64,000 nucleotides of DNA from Leptodactylus fallax. Its lineage: Eukaryota > Chordata > Amphibia > Anura > Leptodactylidae. Under the pieces are notes generated by a model. That model saw nothing but the letters and a program-made list of their open reading frames with translations. It did not search any database and had not been told where the DNA came from. The stretch is taken from NCBI GenBank assembly GCA_947044405.1, contig CAMRHE010000055.1:490501-554500 (forward strand), written 5' to 3'. How positions within the stretch are numbered: position 1 is the first letter of the stretch; each line of letters begins with the position of its first letter. The translations under genes and the position numbers were made by a program. Below, piece by piece: positions 1 to 13,420 of this stretch.

Positions 1-606
1 CCAAGTAAGACGTGATCAGATATGTTCAGACGAGTGTTCGGTTTACAACAGTGTAAGGCACTTGGGGTTGTACCAAAGGCTACAGATAGTTGAAATATAA
101 CATATACAACAACAGCCATAATTTATCTACAATATGTACTGTATACAGTTGATATATTTATTGTGTGTTCTTACAGGGTCAGCCGTGGAAGCTGTACCTT
201 AAAGGGCTTGTCCACAATTGGAAAAATTTTGTTCCATTTTTTTTTTTTCAGAAACAGCACCACCTTTGTCTATGGGCTGCATTGTGTACTGCAGCTCATC
301 CATGCTTAAAGGAAACCTGTCTGGGTGATTTGGGACACTAGACCACACACAGATCCTTATGGATAGAAGGTTTAATGTCCAAAGTAACCCTCTTTTAATG
401 CCATCCATGCCCGCTTTAAGAATAAAGAGCATTTATAGTTACTCGGCTCCTGTACTCCTGACACCAACACAGCCAGAGGAGTACATCTAGGCTTCAGCGC
501 ATGCGCTGGACCTCAAGCGGTGAAGCTGGGGTATAGAAACTCAGCTTCACTGATGTATTGCGCTGATGAAGGGAACACCAGAGTTGAGTCCGATGCGACG
601 CTAGAT

Positions 607-849
607 AAGGCTAGGTTCACATCTGCGTCGGAGTCTCTGTTGGAAACCCCTGAAAATCAATGGAGTGAAAAGCCCTGTGTGGAGGACTTTTCTCTCTGCC
701 GGTTTCAGTATAAAAATAGCGTAAACCGGACGGACACCCAGTGGACCCCATTATAACCTATGGGGTCTGGGGGTGTCCACGGGTCACCACTGTTTTAGTG
801 GTGGGGCTCTCCATCCGACGGAGAGACCAGCGCAATTGTGAACCCTCAG
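607..849. mobile_element. Dispersed MITE-like repeat (ctaggttcacac family)
   Basis: Ends are imperfect inverted repeats (ctaggttcacatctgcg / gcgcaattgtgaaccct). It shares the internal block around gtggaccccattataacctatggggtc with copies at 8468-8695 and 53266-53522. No coding capacity is seen. Confidence 0.65.
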
Positions 850-860
850 TATATAGGTTA

Positions 861-891
<31 letters not shown>

Positions 892-1149
892 CGGGCATGG
901 ATGGCATTGCTACAGCTTATTTAGGACACTAAACCCCCAGTCAATAAGGACCTGTGGGTGGTGGAGTGTGAGGATGACTGCAATACCATGCATAGCCTAT
1001 GGAAAAAAGTGGCGCTATTTATGGAAAACAGACCCTGTTTTCTAATCCTGGACAACTCCTTTGTGTGATGTTTAGTTTAGACATAAATGATAACCGCAGT
1101 GCTCGCATTACACACATGACTTTTTATTACCTATCACCATGTAACTTTT

Positions 1150-1441
1150 AGGGTACATTCACAGAGGATGTCATTTGTAACAGAAAATACATATATTGCA
1201 GATTCAGTGCAGAATTTGTAGCTAAAGTGGCTGCAAAATTTGCACATTCTACTTTGTTGCAGATTTTCAGAAAATTTCTGCAACATAAAATTGATACACT
1301 ATGGATTAAAACCCACTGCAGTTCAATTTCCGTGTGGATTATTCCATAGCATGTGGTTAAGATTTGGGTAAATTTCTCCTACTTTGCGGCTACATTAATG
1401 GAAAATTTGCAGCATACAGATCCTATATGGATGTACCCTTT
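1150..1441. mobile_element. Possible foldback repeat
   Basis: The ends read agggtacattcaca and tatggatgtaccct, an imperfect inverted pair about 290 bp apart, with A/T-rich sequence and internal inverted similarity (aaatttgcacattc / aaaatttgcagcat). A small non-autonomous element is the likely explanation. Confidence 0.45.
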
Positions 1442-1771
1442 GACATACATAAATATGGAAGAATAAACAATTAATCGTATATACTAGGTATGTATACGCT
1501 GCAGACTATGAAAGGGATATGCAAGTGTGAGCAGTGAAGGGGCCACGGTACTGTAGCAAATGAACGTGGCCCCTTCAAACAGCTGATCCCAATATGGATT
1601 CAATATTTTATCTGACTAGAAAACCCCTTTAATAGGTAAAATCAGGGACAATATAAATGTATCTAACACTGATGAATGCAGGAAAGAAAGGAAGATGGCA
1701 ACAAATGGTTCAGAACTGAAAAAAATTAGAAAGTCTGTCTTTATAGCATTGTGCAAAGGTTTTAAGCAGGT

Positions 1772-2112
1772 GTGGAAGAAAATGGTCTCAACATCATCCA
1801 GTCTGTCTGGGATGACATGAATAGACAATCAGATTGGAGAACGTCTACATCCACAGAAGATCTGTGCTTAGTTCTCCAAGATGGCGGGAACAACCTCCCT
1901 GCCCAGTTCTGCCAAAAACATTTGCAAGTACCGAGAAGAACTGATGGAAGGCAAAGCGCAAAGGTCACACCGAATATTGATGGGATTTCTCTTTTCTTTA
2001 TTCACTTCATTTTATTAGTTTACAGAAATAAATGGTTAATCCTTCCATTTCTGATGCATTCTTACTCTGCAGCATTTTTCACCTCCCTAAAACTTTTGCA
2101 CAGCGTTGTTCT
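1772..2112 (+). mobile_element. 3' fragment of a second Tc1-like family
   Basis: A decayed reading frame resembles the C-terminus of a Tc1 transposase (VWDDMNRQ...STEDLCLVLQDG.NNLPAQF.Q), followed by the family's 3'UTR and a terminal repeat remnant (cctaaaacttttgcacag at about 2088-2105). The DDE core is absent. A paralogous copy lies at 18120-18490. The homology to a Tc1 3' end is from my recall of the family. Confidence 0.75.
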
Positions 2113-2208
2113 AAGAAGTTGTAAAGCAGTAAGGCAAGGACCACAATCTCCTTTAATGCCATTTTGATAGAGCTTAGTCATGGACGTTCATCTACAGAAT
2201 ACTTTCCA

Positions 2209-2756
2209 TACTGGTGACGGTGCTACGGCTTAGCAATGGACCTCTCTACATATCACTTTCTGAATGGTGATGGGGCTAGGGCTTAGCGATGGACCTCTCT
2301 ACATATCACTTTACCTACCGGTGATGGTGCTAGGGCTTAGCGATGGACCTCTCTACATATCACTTTACCTACCGGTGATGGTGCTAGGGCTTAGCGATGG
2401 ACCTCTCTACATATCACTTTACCTACTGGTGATGGTGCTAGGGCTTAGCAATGGACCTCTCTACATATCACTTTATGAATGGTGATGGGGCTAGGGCTTA
2501 GCAATGGACCTCTCTACATATCACTTTATGAATGGTGATGGGGCTAGGGCTTAGCGATGGACCTCTCTACATATCACTTTACCTACCGGTGATGGTGCTA
2601 GGGCTTAGCGATGGACCTCTCTACATATCACTTTACCTACTGGTGATGGTGCTAGGGCTTAGCAATGGACCTCTCTACATATCACTTTACCTACCGGTGA
2701 TGGTGCTAGGGCTTAGCGATGGACCTCTCTACATATCACTTTCTCAACGGTGATGG
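2209..2756. repeat. 54-bp minisatellite, about 10 copies
   Basis: Ten occurrences of tggacctctctacatatcac at an interval of 54 bp. Variants alternate at the unit boundary (ACCTACCGG versus TGAATGG). Because 54 is a multiple of 3 the array is open in frame and mimics a repetitive protein, which is an artefact. Confidence 0.95.
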
Positions 2757-3000
2757 TGCACATAACCATTTGACTGACAATGAAGAATGAAGGTTAGGGA
2801 TACATTATGTTCAGACATGTATGGAAAATGGGGCAAAAGAAAGTGTTTTTACAGGATATGAAATAAAACCATGGTGCCCTAGATGAAGCCATCATTGGTG
2901 GATAGTTGACAATGTCCTGAATGGATTTTAAGACATTCAGGGCCTGAATGGAATCTGCCTGACAAACAGGAGGTCTGAGGAGATGGTGCAATGGTAGTTG

Positions 3001-3592
3001 CTAGAGATGGGCGAAACACTTCAGCACGAGCTGGGTTTGACCCGAATATCCCAAATTGTTTTGTATTTAGCGAAACCGAGCAATTGGGGATTCATCTTAG
3101 ATTACTTCAAATGGCCACCACGACATGCCATGCATGTTGTAAACTGTTCTTCAGACTACTGAGTATAATAGGTGGAGGCCCAGAGGATGTGACAAAAAAT
3201 AAAAAACAGCATTTATACTCTCCCTCCCTCACCTCTTTTGGGCCTCCTCACAGTGTCCGGTGCTCTACTGGTGACATCATACACATGGGGCCTGTGATTG
3301 GGCCTTAGTGGTCATATGGGCATGCTGAGCATCATGACGCTGTGAGGCCCCATCACAGGCCTCAGCAGAGACCCCGGGTGCACGATGTCACCGAGGAGAC
3401 TGAGATAGAGCACCGGATGCTGCAAGAAGGCCTAATAGAGGTGGGGCGCCACCTATTATACTGAAGGTCTGAAGAGTATAATAATTTCACTTCTGGTTCT
3501 TTCCCAACTTGTTCGATCTGAAACGAATCAGGGACCTTAGCCACCCAAACCTGAACCGAAATGAAACTTGGGAGGTTCACCCATCTTCAGTT
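3001..3592. mobile_element. Dispersed repeat with agagatgrgcgaa ends (hAT-like)
   Basis: It begins tagagatgggcgaaac and ends near ttcacccatctt. Internal sequence (cctcttttgggcctcctcac, tattatactgaaggtctga) recurs at 16791-17240 and 30390-30708. The same termini bound the element at 32671-33167, which has an 8-bp target duplication, so I assign it tentatively to the hAT superfamily. Confidence 0.65.
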
Positions 3593-3599
3593 GTGGGCC

Positions 3600-6160
3600 T
3601 TACACACAAATAAGACGCTTAAAATGGAGGCAATCAGTTGCACAAATTATATAAGTCTATGTTACTGAATAGGTTACAGAAATCTGGTCACAGGTAGAAT
3701 GATAAAGTTGCCATCTTAGCATTTTCCATGGCAACTGAGTCCCTTTAATTCCAGCAATTGGTCAGATACCTAACAATTAGCAAGCAATGGTAATCCTAGC
3801 CATATGGTGTCACCTGCGTACGGGACAACCCTTTAGTATCTCTCTCATGTACTTCTCAGGAACCATGATCACTGTGGGGGCAGAAGTGGGATCTACGCAC
3901 GAATATAAAGCTTACAGTACAGATAAGTAGCATGTACTGTAGGTAGGCAATATATGGGCTTGTATGAGAGATGGGTCCACCAACAATCTAACTTATATGG
4001 GAGCATCCTAACTATACCCCGATTTTAACCTCTTCTTGTAGTGTTTGGCAAATATTTATCCCCTCTCCTTTGGCAGTATTGGGTAAACTTAGAGGTCATG
4101 GAACCAAACCTATGATTTAGAGCAATACTGTATCATTGGGTATATAAAGTAGATAGGTCTACTTGGCTGAAAAAGTAAAATGTGCAAAAATGGACCTGTA
4201 CAGAAGAAAGCGAAGGAAATGGCTACCCATTGAAAAAGCAAAAAATATAAAGGTAAGATAAAAATAAGGACTCATGTTATCCTCTGAACAAATTCATGGC
4301 TGCCTCGTGTTACATAGAGGTTTTTAGAAGGTTATATTTACTTTGATTTTACACTTGTGTCTCTTTATGTCACTTGCAATGAAAATCACTTGTCTATGTG
4401 ACAAAAGCTCTATCTGTTATATGGGAAAGATGGGCAACAGTCTCACGCAACCTACCTATAATGATAAAACTGTGTGAATAGGATCATAATGGAAATGATG
4501 GTGTACTGTCCACCAAGCAGAAAATGGGAGGAGTCAGTGATCGCTGAAATCACACCCTGCGAGCTGATTGTCTAGGAGGTGACTGGCTCACAAGGCGCCA
4601 TCTAAATGTCCTATTCAGTTAGATGCCATGCACAGTCCAAATCTGTAATTTCTGGGCATCTTAAAAATGCCCTTGTGCTCACCTCTTGTAAGTGCCCCTA
4701 TTTCATGACAGAATGGGGCAGACGTATGGACATAGGGGTAGATTTATGAAGACTGGCATAATTCAGGCAGACCCTCCACCGGACTGGATGCCTGCACTGA
4801 AATGAATGTCAGCTTGTAGGGGGGGCATATATTATAGGGATCATTCACAACAGTAAACCTGAATAAATCTGGCCCTGCCCGCGCCATACCCCTTGTCATG
4901 CCCCCTTCCAGGAAAGGGTGGCGAGGGTTGCTCAAAAGTTAAAAATGTTGCAATTTTTTGTGCAAAAATCCAATTTTCACAAACATTTCCGATTTTTTCA
5001 TGACTTGTACAAGGCATGATAAATCTCTGCGACAGTGTTTGTACCACTATTGTCCATGGACTGTCTCTGATATGGTACCTGAGCCGTATACACTTGAATA
5101 CGGCTGAGCTGCAATACCATACTCAGCCTATGCAATGAGAGGCGCTGGTTTTTGGAAAAAATGGGATTTTAGCCTTAGAAGGTACCAGTCCCTAAATAAA
5201 GAATGATAATGGGGGGGAAATGATTAAGACATAGTGTTTCTTAATGTATTTCCTCACTGGAAGTTAAGAGGCTCCGGCTTCCTTATAATCCTGGCACACC
5301 ACAGGAATTCCCCCGCACCAGAATTGAAATCTATACCAGTTAGGGACTGGCATAGATTTTAGGTATCTCATGCTGTTGTCCCTGCCCCAGTCCACCTCAA
5401 TCCCTGCTCTTTTGCGTCCACATTTTGGCACGTGGCAAGTTGGGCACAAAAAGAAGAGTGTGGCACACATTTGCTGCAAATATGGATCATGCACCAAAGA
5501 CAAGCTGCATGAAATAGCAAATTTTTCCCAAGTGAGTATTCTTTATGTCTAAGAATATAATAATGGCAAACAATAAAATTTACAGTGCAAATACTGTATA
5601 AAGAAGGATATATCTCAGAATACAGACACAGCCGTACCGACCCTATAATATACTTTACATGCACCAGGCTTCCTGAAATTCATAGACAAAGATAAGGGAC
5701 TGTCAAAGGCATAAAACAGGTATGTCTGGATATGTCTATGAGGATGAATAAGAGAAAACATTCACCAAGCTACATTTCTGGATACATTATACAATACACA
5801 ATTTCTGGGATAATGTATAGTAATGGATAGTGTATATACAGTCGGTACATGGGACTGATACAGTAAGTGACATGTGCAGCCAGCTTCAGCGCTCTACTTC
5901 TATTCCAAAATCCAGTAGTCTACAGATAAATGTGCAACCGTGCAAAACCATGACAGCCCTATAGCAGCATCCACTTCATAATCGGGATAATGAAACATTC
6001 AGTTTAGGGCGTTGGGTCTTACGTGATATGTTGAAATTGTGAAATTGGGTAGCAATAAGCTGATCAGAAAACATACAACACTACTGATTCCTACATGTAA
6101 AGATGAATACATTGGAGCTAGAATACTGCATGATACCACAACGGCAGACTTTTTTGTTTT
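3600..6160. other. Intergenic stretch without recognised features
   Basis: I see no gene, no transposase remnant and no tandem array here. Short motifs resemble fragments of the MITE families found elsewhere, but no copy with both ends could be delimited. Confidence 0.5.
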
Positions 6161-6164
6161 TTTT

Positions 6165-6405
6165 TTAAGGGGTTTTCCATGATCTTTCAGATAGGTCATC
6201 AGTAACAGATCAATAGGGGTTTGACATCTGGGACTCCAACAATCAGCTGAAAGCATAAGCCACAGCATCGAAAATACTGTAGCACAGTGTATGAAGCTGG
6301 AACACCGCAGCTCCGTCCACTATTTAGTGGTCATGCTTAGGTATTGCAACTCAGCCCCTATGCAAGTCATGTCATCAGTATCTAAATCCTGGAGAACACC
6401 TTTAA
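6165..6405. mobile_element. T2/Kolobok-type MITE
   Basis: Bounded by TTAA on both sides (6165-6168 and 6402-6405). The ends read TTAAGGGGTTTTCC and GGAGAACACCTTTAA, inverted copies of each other with mismatches. It contains the taggtcatcagta module shared by several frog-type MITEs in this window. Confidence 0.7.
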
Positions 6406-8467
6406 CTTTACTATACGAACATGTCAAGAAACTTTACTGTAGATTAAACATTGATGAACATGGACTCAAAGAACAAGTCCAGTCTTGGACACCATGTAGG
6501 GTACATGATCACTGAAGTCAGGAAGACTGGCGAGGGCCACCAGAGCAGCAGTGCTGGATCGGCAGAGGACTAAACAAGTGAGTAATTATTATTATTACAT
6601 TTTTTTTTTTTTTTAATTGTGAAACATCCCCTGTTCTTAGAACTCTTAGAAGTATGCACATAACCAGAAGGAGAAGAATATGCTGACACAGTGTCCCAGT
6701 CTCTGAACTTCTCACATGTCTTATGTTATATTGTAGTGTGTTTCATGTATAACATAGCACTAACTCATTGCCCCTAAAGTAACAGAATGTATCTATCAGG
6801 CTAAAGGGAACACAAGGAGCACCAGCTTTTTTTTTTTATACTTTGGAGTTATTCCATGTGCCGCCATATGGTGCTTTTTACTGCACCATATTTTGGGTTT
6901 ACTCTACCGTAGATACAATGCCTCTAAGTGAGAATACCTCTATAATATGGCATCCAGTAGAGCAATTTACAACTTCATACAGAATTGGATGGAAAAAGTT
7001 GTGTGGCTCCATATAAAATAGGAGGCATACAAAAGGTACAGTAGACCTCCATAGAAGTCTGTGGGTGCCTTATTAAAGGGGTGCGTCAGCCCCTAATGCA
7101 GGTTTCATACTGATGACCTGTCTTCTGCAGTAGTCTCCAGTGTCCAGTGGCGCTCACCTGTGCGAGGTTTGGGTGTTGGACCTCCACAAATCATATACTG
7201 ATGACCTATCTGGTGGGTTGGCCATCAGTATGAGAGACGTTCTGTACAACTTGGAGGTATGAGCATGAGGTCACATTGTGACAAACCGAAAGTTGAATTT
7301 GGTGGAAACATTGGTCGTGAACCTGTAGGACTTAGTCTGCTGCGGAATTACTACTCCCAGCATGCCTTAACTGCTTGAGACCAAAGAACAAGGTGTCTCC
7401 GCTCCTCAGGTTTAACCTTTGCAAACGTCACTAGAGCTCAACAACATTGCAAGTCAGTATAAGGAGAGAAAACATCGCCAGCGCTGCCCCTGTACTGACA
7501 AACACCACCAGCCATGACCAGAAACATCATTTACATCATACAGAGCCTTGTTAGATACAATTCAGGATGTCTTATTTTTTTTTTTTTTTTTAAGTTGCCT
7601 TGCCTCAAAGAAACCAACTTGTTTCCCATATCCAGAAAATAACACAATGTTTAATGGAGAAGATGATGGATAAGTAGTTGTCACTACTACTACCAGCAGA
7701 ACATTATCTAGCCTCATTTTAGCCAAAAAGTAGTAGCACAACCAGCACAGAATACCTAAAACTATCATTGTGACGTTACAAAAATCGACATGCTATCCAA
7801 GATGATGGGGATAGTGACCGGACGAACGATGAACTTAAATATAAAAATTTTATGACAACTGTTACAATTTCCATTTTGATCAGGAATCAAAGCTCATATG
7901 TGGTCCCATTGTCAGTTACTCATATAGCACCATTTATCAGTAGGGGTTCTTGCCATAAAAGTTTGGTCTTGGAACAGGCAGCTGGTACGCCCATTGATCC
8001 CATTAGTGTAAACTGGCAGTTAAACCGGCCATACACATTAGATTTCAGATGGCCGTCATGCGCTGACTACATTGACATATAAATGCCCAATTTAGGGGGA
8101 GGGGGTTGGCAGTTTAGTTTAGCTGTTGATCGGCCAAAAGCAGCTAGTCATGACAAACACTGGTATTTTTGGCCGGCAGCCAGTCAAAAGACCATTTGCG
8201 GCATCTAGAGGTTTGATTTCTGACCGATATTTTGATGGTCCATTGTAGCAATCTGTTAAAATATAGGTCATGTTCTATTTTTGCCTATTTTTATGGACCT
8301 CTCCATATGCTGCAATATATGAGGGATCCCTGAAAATGAGCACCTCTCGGGTGCAAAATGGCTGCGAAAAATGGACATTTTTAATGGCTGTTTTCACTAT
8401 TGGTCATCTGAATGTAAGCTTACTCTTAAACGGACTGGAGATAGGTTAGGATTAGCATGGTCGTCTT

Positions 8468-8695
8468 ACGCTAGGTTCATACCTGAGCTTGGGTTTTCAT
8501 TTATGGGGACCCGAAAAACAAGAACCCAATCCACTGGAAAAGTGGTTACTTGTGGAAACCAGCGGACCCCATAGACTCCAATGGGGTCCGTTGGGTTTCT
8601 GCCCAATAAATGCCGAGAGAAAAGTTCAGCTTGCATTTTTCAAGTGGAATGGGGAATCCCGAACAGAAACCAGGCGCAGATGTGAATCCAGCCTT
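8468..8695. mobile_element. Dispersed MITE-like repeat (ctaggttcacac family)
   Basis: Starts ctaggttcatacctgagc and ends tgtgaatccagcctta, with the internal hairpin accccatagactccaatggggtcc. Copies occur at 607-849 and 53266-53522. Confidence 0.75.
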
Positions 8696-9340
8696 ATCCA
8701 GCTCTGTACCAATCTCAGATATTAATGTATGTTCGTTCCATCCACCATGTTGTTTTTTTTTTTTGGAAAGGAAAAAAGCATTAACCAAATTTTACATAAT
8801 TGCAAATTATGCTTCTAAAATCTTACTATATGCATTATTTACAGTTTTTAAAAAGTATCGCATTCACTGCCTCTAATAGGGATGAAAGCGGGTGAATAAA
8901 ATGCATGCAAAAACCACAATTAGGATTTTTACATGTAGTACTATGATGTCATGTTCCATAAAAAGTGTAGTAAGAGCATCATTTACTGTACCCTCATCTA
9001 CCAGGAGAACCGACCCATGTACCGGCAAGCAAAACAGCCATGTCCAGGTGGAAGATGAATGGAATGCTTGCATGAAAGTTCCGGAAACTGCTGAGCAACA
9101 TGCAACCTCAGGGGACCACCATTATTTAAATAGGTGGGGGTACAATAGGTTGAACACCCACACTGCACACAGTTATATCATATCCTGTGGATATACCATG
9201 AATGTCTGTTACAAACAGCAAAGATAAGAATGAAATGGGACAAACACAGCAAACTCACACATTTCCAAATTAAGGTATGCCTGACACCAGCTCTGGAGTC
9301 AGGAGGATCTAGCATCATTGTCAAATATCTTAACTACTTT

Positions 9341-9564
9341 TAGGCTGAGGCCCCACGTTGCGGAAACGCAGCTTTTTTTGTTGCAGATTTTGTTTTGTTT
9401 TTTTGAGCCAAAGCCAGGAGTGGATTGAGCAGAAGGGAGAAGTATAAGAACTTCCTAGATATTTCCCATTCCTTTTGTAGCCATTCTTGGTTTTGGCTCG
9501 AAAAACCGCAGCAAAATCTGCAACAAAAAGAGCTGCGTTTCCACAATGTGGGGCCTCAGCCTTA
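9341..9564. mobile_element. Foldback MITE (taggctgaggccccac family)
   Basis: Near-perfect palindrome: the left arm taggctgaggccccacgttg is the inverse of the right arm ending tggggcctcagcctta. The internal ccaaagccaggagtgg and ccattcttggttttggctc also pair. A second copy lies at 56037-56260. Confidence 0.85.
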
Positions 9565-11850
9565 GGGTAATTTCACCTATATAATATTATTAATTTTGAC
9601 TGTAGCCAGTCAGTTTGTTGCTACCCAGAACGTGTAAGCCAGCTGAAGACAGATATGATACTGATATTATTATGTCTCAGAACCCATAAGCAAGATGATG
9701 TTGACAAACCTAATATTTCTATATTATGATTCAGAGCCTGTAAGCAAACTGATGTTGATGGAGCTGATATTTCTATTCTATGTCTCAGAACCTCTAAGCA
9801 AACCGATGTTGACAGACTTGATATTTCTACTTTATGTTTCTATTGTTAAGTAACATTTCTGAGTATCAGACAGAATACCCCCAATAGTAACCTTGTGGAG
9901 TCCTAACCACCATTTTATGCGAGACATAAACCCTTGGATATTTGACACACTTTAGTCTTTCAATGTCCCATTTTATGGTCACCAAAGAGCAGCATATTTC
10001 ACATACATTATGTAATACAAGAGCAGATGTTGGAATTCCAGATGTAGCAGAGCTGAACTTGTTATTTAGCCGTTTCTGTGTGCACAGTGATGGGTAAAGC
10101 TAAGGCAGTTGATTTACTTTGACTCCAATGAAAAACCACATTACTGATGGAGATATCATGGTGAGTGTGAAATATAGGGTGAGCAAACAATCACAGTGCC
10201 CCTACAGGTGACCACAGAAATACACTATACAGGATCACTTGGAGGAACTGGCTACTTTTAGTTCCAACAATGTCTAGTGATATGAACATGAAGAAGGAGG
10301 CAATTTTTTGTTCATAGTATAAGGGCACAGGGATATTTTGCTCACCCCATACAAGCTCAGCTCTGCCACATCATCTTCTCTTTAGAAGTTATCGTCCATC
10401 TGTAGGATAACTTTCTTAGACTATTTGGAAATGGAAAGTAAAACGATATTGGATTTGTCAGTTCCAAAATCCAATGGTTGAAAACACTGATTTCTGGTGT
10501 CATCTTATCCTCACAATGGAATCCGGTGGTTGTAGAGACCTGCAGCCCGGGGGGTAACACAGATGACTGGTGTGCCCTATAAAAACATATAAAATAGTTA
10601 CAATCACCCACAAGTTTAGATTATCAAAAGTCTATAAAAAAAACTTTCCATTACTAGAATGAAACCTAAGACAATTTCCTAATAAAACATGTCATGTACT
10701 TAAACATGTCCTCTTGTAAAAAGATGTGTGGTATATGGTTTTATAGCAGGGGGTGAGGCATGTGGCGGCACTACTTTTTTGGTCTATGGACTACATTGTT
10801 AAATTGTGTTATGACATCTCGACATATTGTACATTACAGATACAGTAAAAGGAGTTTTACCTATACAAAACTTTCCAATTCCATTAAGTAAAATGTAGAG
10901 ATCTCCGGAAGACTAGATCTACATGGCAATGTGACCAAGACTGATCTAAGACTTTATTTAGACAAGCGTGAAGGAAATTGGCTGTGAAAAATGGATGACT
11001 TGGTCAATTTTTCATGGCAAATTTGCATCCATAGGGCATCCAATTTCATGAATCCCTTATAGACTTACTCCCTTATAGGCAAAAATACTGTTTATTGATG
11101 GGCCAACGACACTGTCCGTCAAAAACATGTGGATAGCCCCATAGACTCTCTTTGTTTTGATGATGTGTGACAGGCATTTTCACATTTGTGTGAATAGAGC
11201 CTAAGGGTGGCCATACACTTCCAATAGCTATCAAGCAAATGGTCAGCTATTCCTTCTAAACCTCTCCCATACACATGCACACTGTGCTCCACCTATGTGT
11301 CTAATGCAAAAACAGGACTGATTTATAGATCCTATAATAAGCAATGAAATTGAATGGCTGCAGACAGAGATCTTGAAAACCATGAGCTATTTATACTGAA
11401 AGTACTTAAGACAATTGTATGACTTTCCTTTCTATACACAGAATACTCATTATTTGCTGAAATGTGAGGTCTCTCTAAATCTAAGGATATATTCACACGT
11501 CCGCATTTTCTGTGCATATGCTTTCCACATTCACGGATGTGAAGAACGGATCAACCATGGACAGCACATCACCGGCAAACAAACAGGGTGGGGCGCTGTG
11601 CATGAATAACACAGATGCCACTCATCCGCAAAATGTAGATTTGTGAATACTGTGTTAGACACAACAATGGATATCAATGCAAGCTGAGAAAGGCGACAAT
11701 TTCTGTTTGATGCTCCTTGGATATCTCATCTCGTAAAAAACATCTTACGGTTTCAACACTGTCGATTGTCTGCGGGAGGAGGAATGTGAGGATTTGACAG
11801 GACGAAGAGCAAATGGAGACAGTTATTTAGTAGCATGTAAGTGTGTATAT
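9565..11850. other. Intergenic stretch with only repeat fragments
   Basis: No gene was recognised. About 9630-9850 holds three loose copies of a block (tctcagaaccyrtaagcaarctgatgttgac), each roughly 60 bp apart, a small degenerate tandem repeat. From 11203 a fragment resembles the end of the ggccatacac MITE family. Confidence 0.5.
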
Positions 11851-11851
11851 A

Positions 11852-13417
11852 CAGTCATGGCCAAAAGTTTTGAGAATGATACAAATATTAATTTTTACAA
11901 AGTCTACTGCTTCAGTTTTTCTAATTGCAATTTGCATATACTCCAGAATGTTATAAAGAGTGATCAGCTTAACAGCAATTACTTGCAAAGTCAATATTTG
12001 CCTAGAAAATGAACTTTATCCCCCAAAACACATTTCAACATCATTGCAGCCCTGCCTTAAAAGGACCACCTAACATCGTTTCAGTGATTGCTCCATTAAC
12101 ACAGGTGTGGGTGTTGATGAGGACAGGGCTGGAGATCAATCTGTCATGATTAAGTAAGAATGACACCACTGGACACTTTAAAAGGAGGCTGGTGCTTGCC
12201 ATCATTGTTTCTCTTCTGTTAACCATGGTTATCTCTAAAGAAACACGTGCAGTCATCATTGCACTGCACAAAAATGGCCTAACTGGGAAGAGTATTGCAG
12301 CTAGAAAGATTGCACCTCAGTCAACAATCTATCGCATCATCAAGAACTTCAAGGAGAGAGGTTCCATTGGTGCCAAAAAGGCTCCAGGGCGCCCAAGAAA
12401 GACCAGCAAGCGGCAGGACCGTCTCTTAAAAGTGTTTCAGCTGCGGGATCGGGCTACCAGAAGTGCAGAGCTTGCTGAGGAATGGCAGCAGGCAGGTGTG
12501 AGTGCATCTGCACGCACTGTGAGGTGGAGACTCTTGGAGCAAGGCCTGGTCTCAAGGAGGGCAGCAAAGAAGCCACTTCTCTCCAGAAAAAACATCAGGG
12601 ACAGACTGATATTCTGCAAAAGGTACAGGGAGTGGACTGCTGAGGACTGGGGTAAAGTCATTTTCTCTGATGAATCCCCTTTTCGATTGTTTGGAACATC
12701 TGGAAAACAGCTTATTCGGAGAAGAAGAGGTGAGCGCTACCACCAGTCTTGTCTCATGCCAACTGTAAAGCATCCTGAAACCATTCATGTGTGAGGTTGC
12801 TTCTCAGCCAAGGGAATCGGCTCTCTCACAGTCTTGCCTAAAAACACAGCCATGAATAACGAATGGTACCAGAATGTCCTCCAAGAGCAACTTCTCCCAA
12901 CCGTCCAAGAGCAGTTTGGCGCTCAACAATGCCTTTTCCAGCATGATGGAGCACCTTGCCATAAAGCAAAGGTGATACCTAAATGGCTCAGGGAACAAAA
13001 CATAGAGATTTTGGGTCCATGGCCTGGAAACTCCCCAGATCTTAATCCCATTGAGAACTTGTGGTCAATCATCAAGAGACGGGTGGACAAACAAAAACCA
13101 ACAAATTCAGACAAAATTAAAGCATTGATTCTGCAAGAATGGACTGCTATCAGTCAGGATTTGGTCCAGAAGTTGATTGAGAGCATGCCAGGGAGAATTG
13201 CAGAGGTCCTGAAGAAGAAGGGTCAACACTGCAAATATTGACTTGCTGCAATAACTCATTCTAACTGACAATATAAGCTTCTGTTACTCATAATATGAAT
13301 GCAATTCTATTTCTGTATGTGATAAAAACATCTGACAAACACACATAAAAACCAGAGGGCAGCAGATCATGTGAAAATAGAATATTTGTGTCATTCTCAA
13401 AACTTTTGGCCATGACT

Positions 13418-13418
<1 letters not shown>
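11852..13418 (+). mobile_element. Near-intact Tc1-like transposon (DD35E type)
   Basis: The element is 1567 bp and is flanked by TA on both sides (11850-11851 and 13419-13420), the Tc1/mariner target duplication. Terminal inverted repeats of about 38 bp (starting CAGTCATGGCCAAAAG) differ at one position. It contains one transposase frame at 12225-13241. The spacing of the last two catalytic residues is 35, one more than in Sleeping Beauty-type elements, consistent with the DD35E Tc1 group of fishes and frogs. A (CA)n microsatellite abuts the right end. Confidence 0.95.
12225..13241 (+). pseudogene. Tc1-like transposase, disrupted by a single TGA
   Basis: The start is taken at ATG 12225 (MVISKETRAVIIALHKNGLT), giving 338 codons with one in-frame TGA (codon 190, 12792-12794) where related transposases have TGG (HVWGCFSAKG). 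No frameshift is present. Seen in order: N-terminal helix-turn-helix DNA-binding region (about residues 1-110) with GRPR-type linker at 55-58; first catalytic Asp in FSDES (149); second in FQHDGAPCH (241); Glu in NSPDLNPIENLW (277). It catalyses cut-and-paste transposition in the family. With the premature stop this copy should be inactive but of recent origin. Confidence 0.95.

Positions 13419-13420
<2 letters not shown>

Noticed and set aside
1772..2167. 131-codon plus-strand frame as a host gene
   Set aside because: It is the degraded C-terminus and 3'UTR of a Tc1-like transposase, repeated at 18120-18490.
2991..3308. 105-codon plus-strand frame as a gene
   Set aside because: It lies wholly within a dispersed repeat that recurs at 16791-17240 and 30390-30708.
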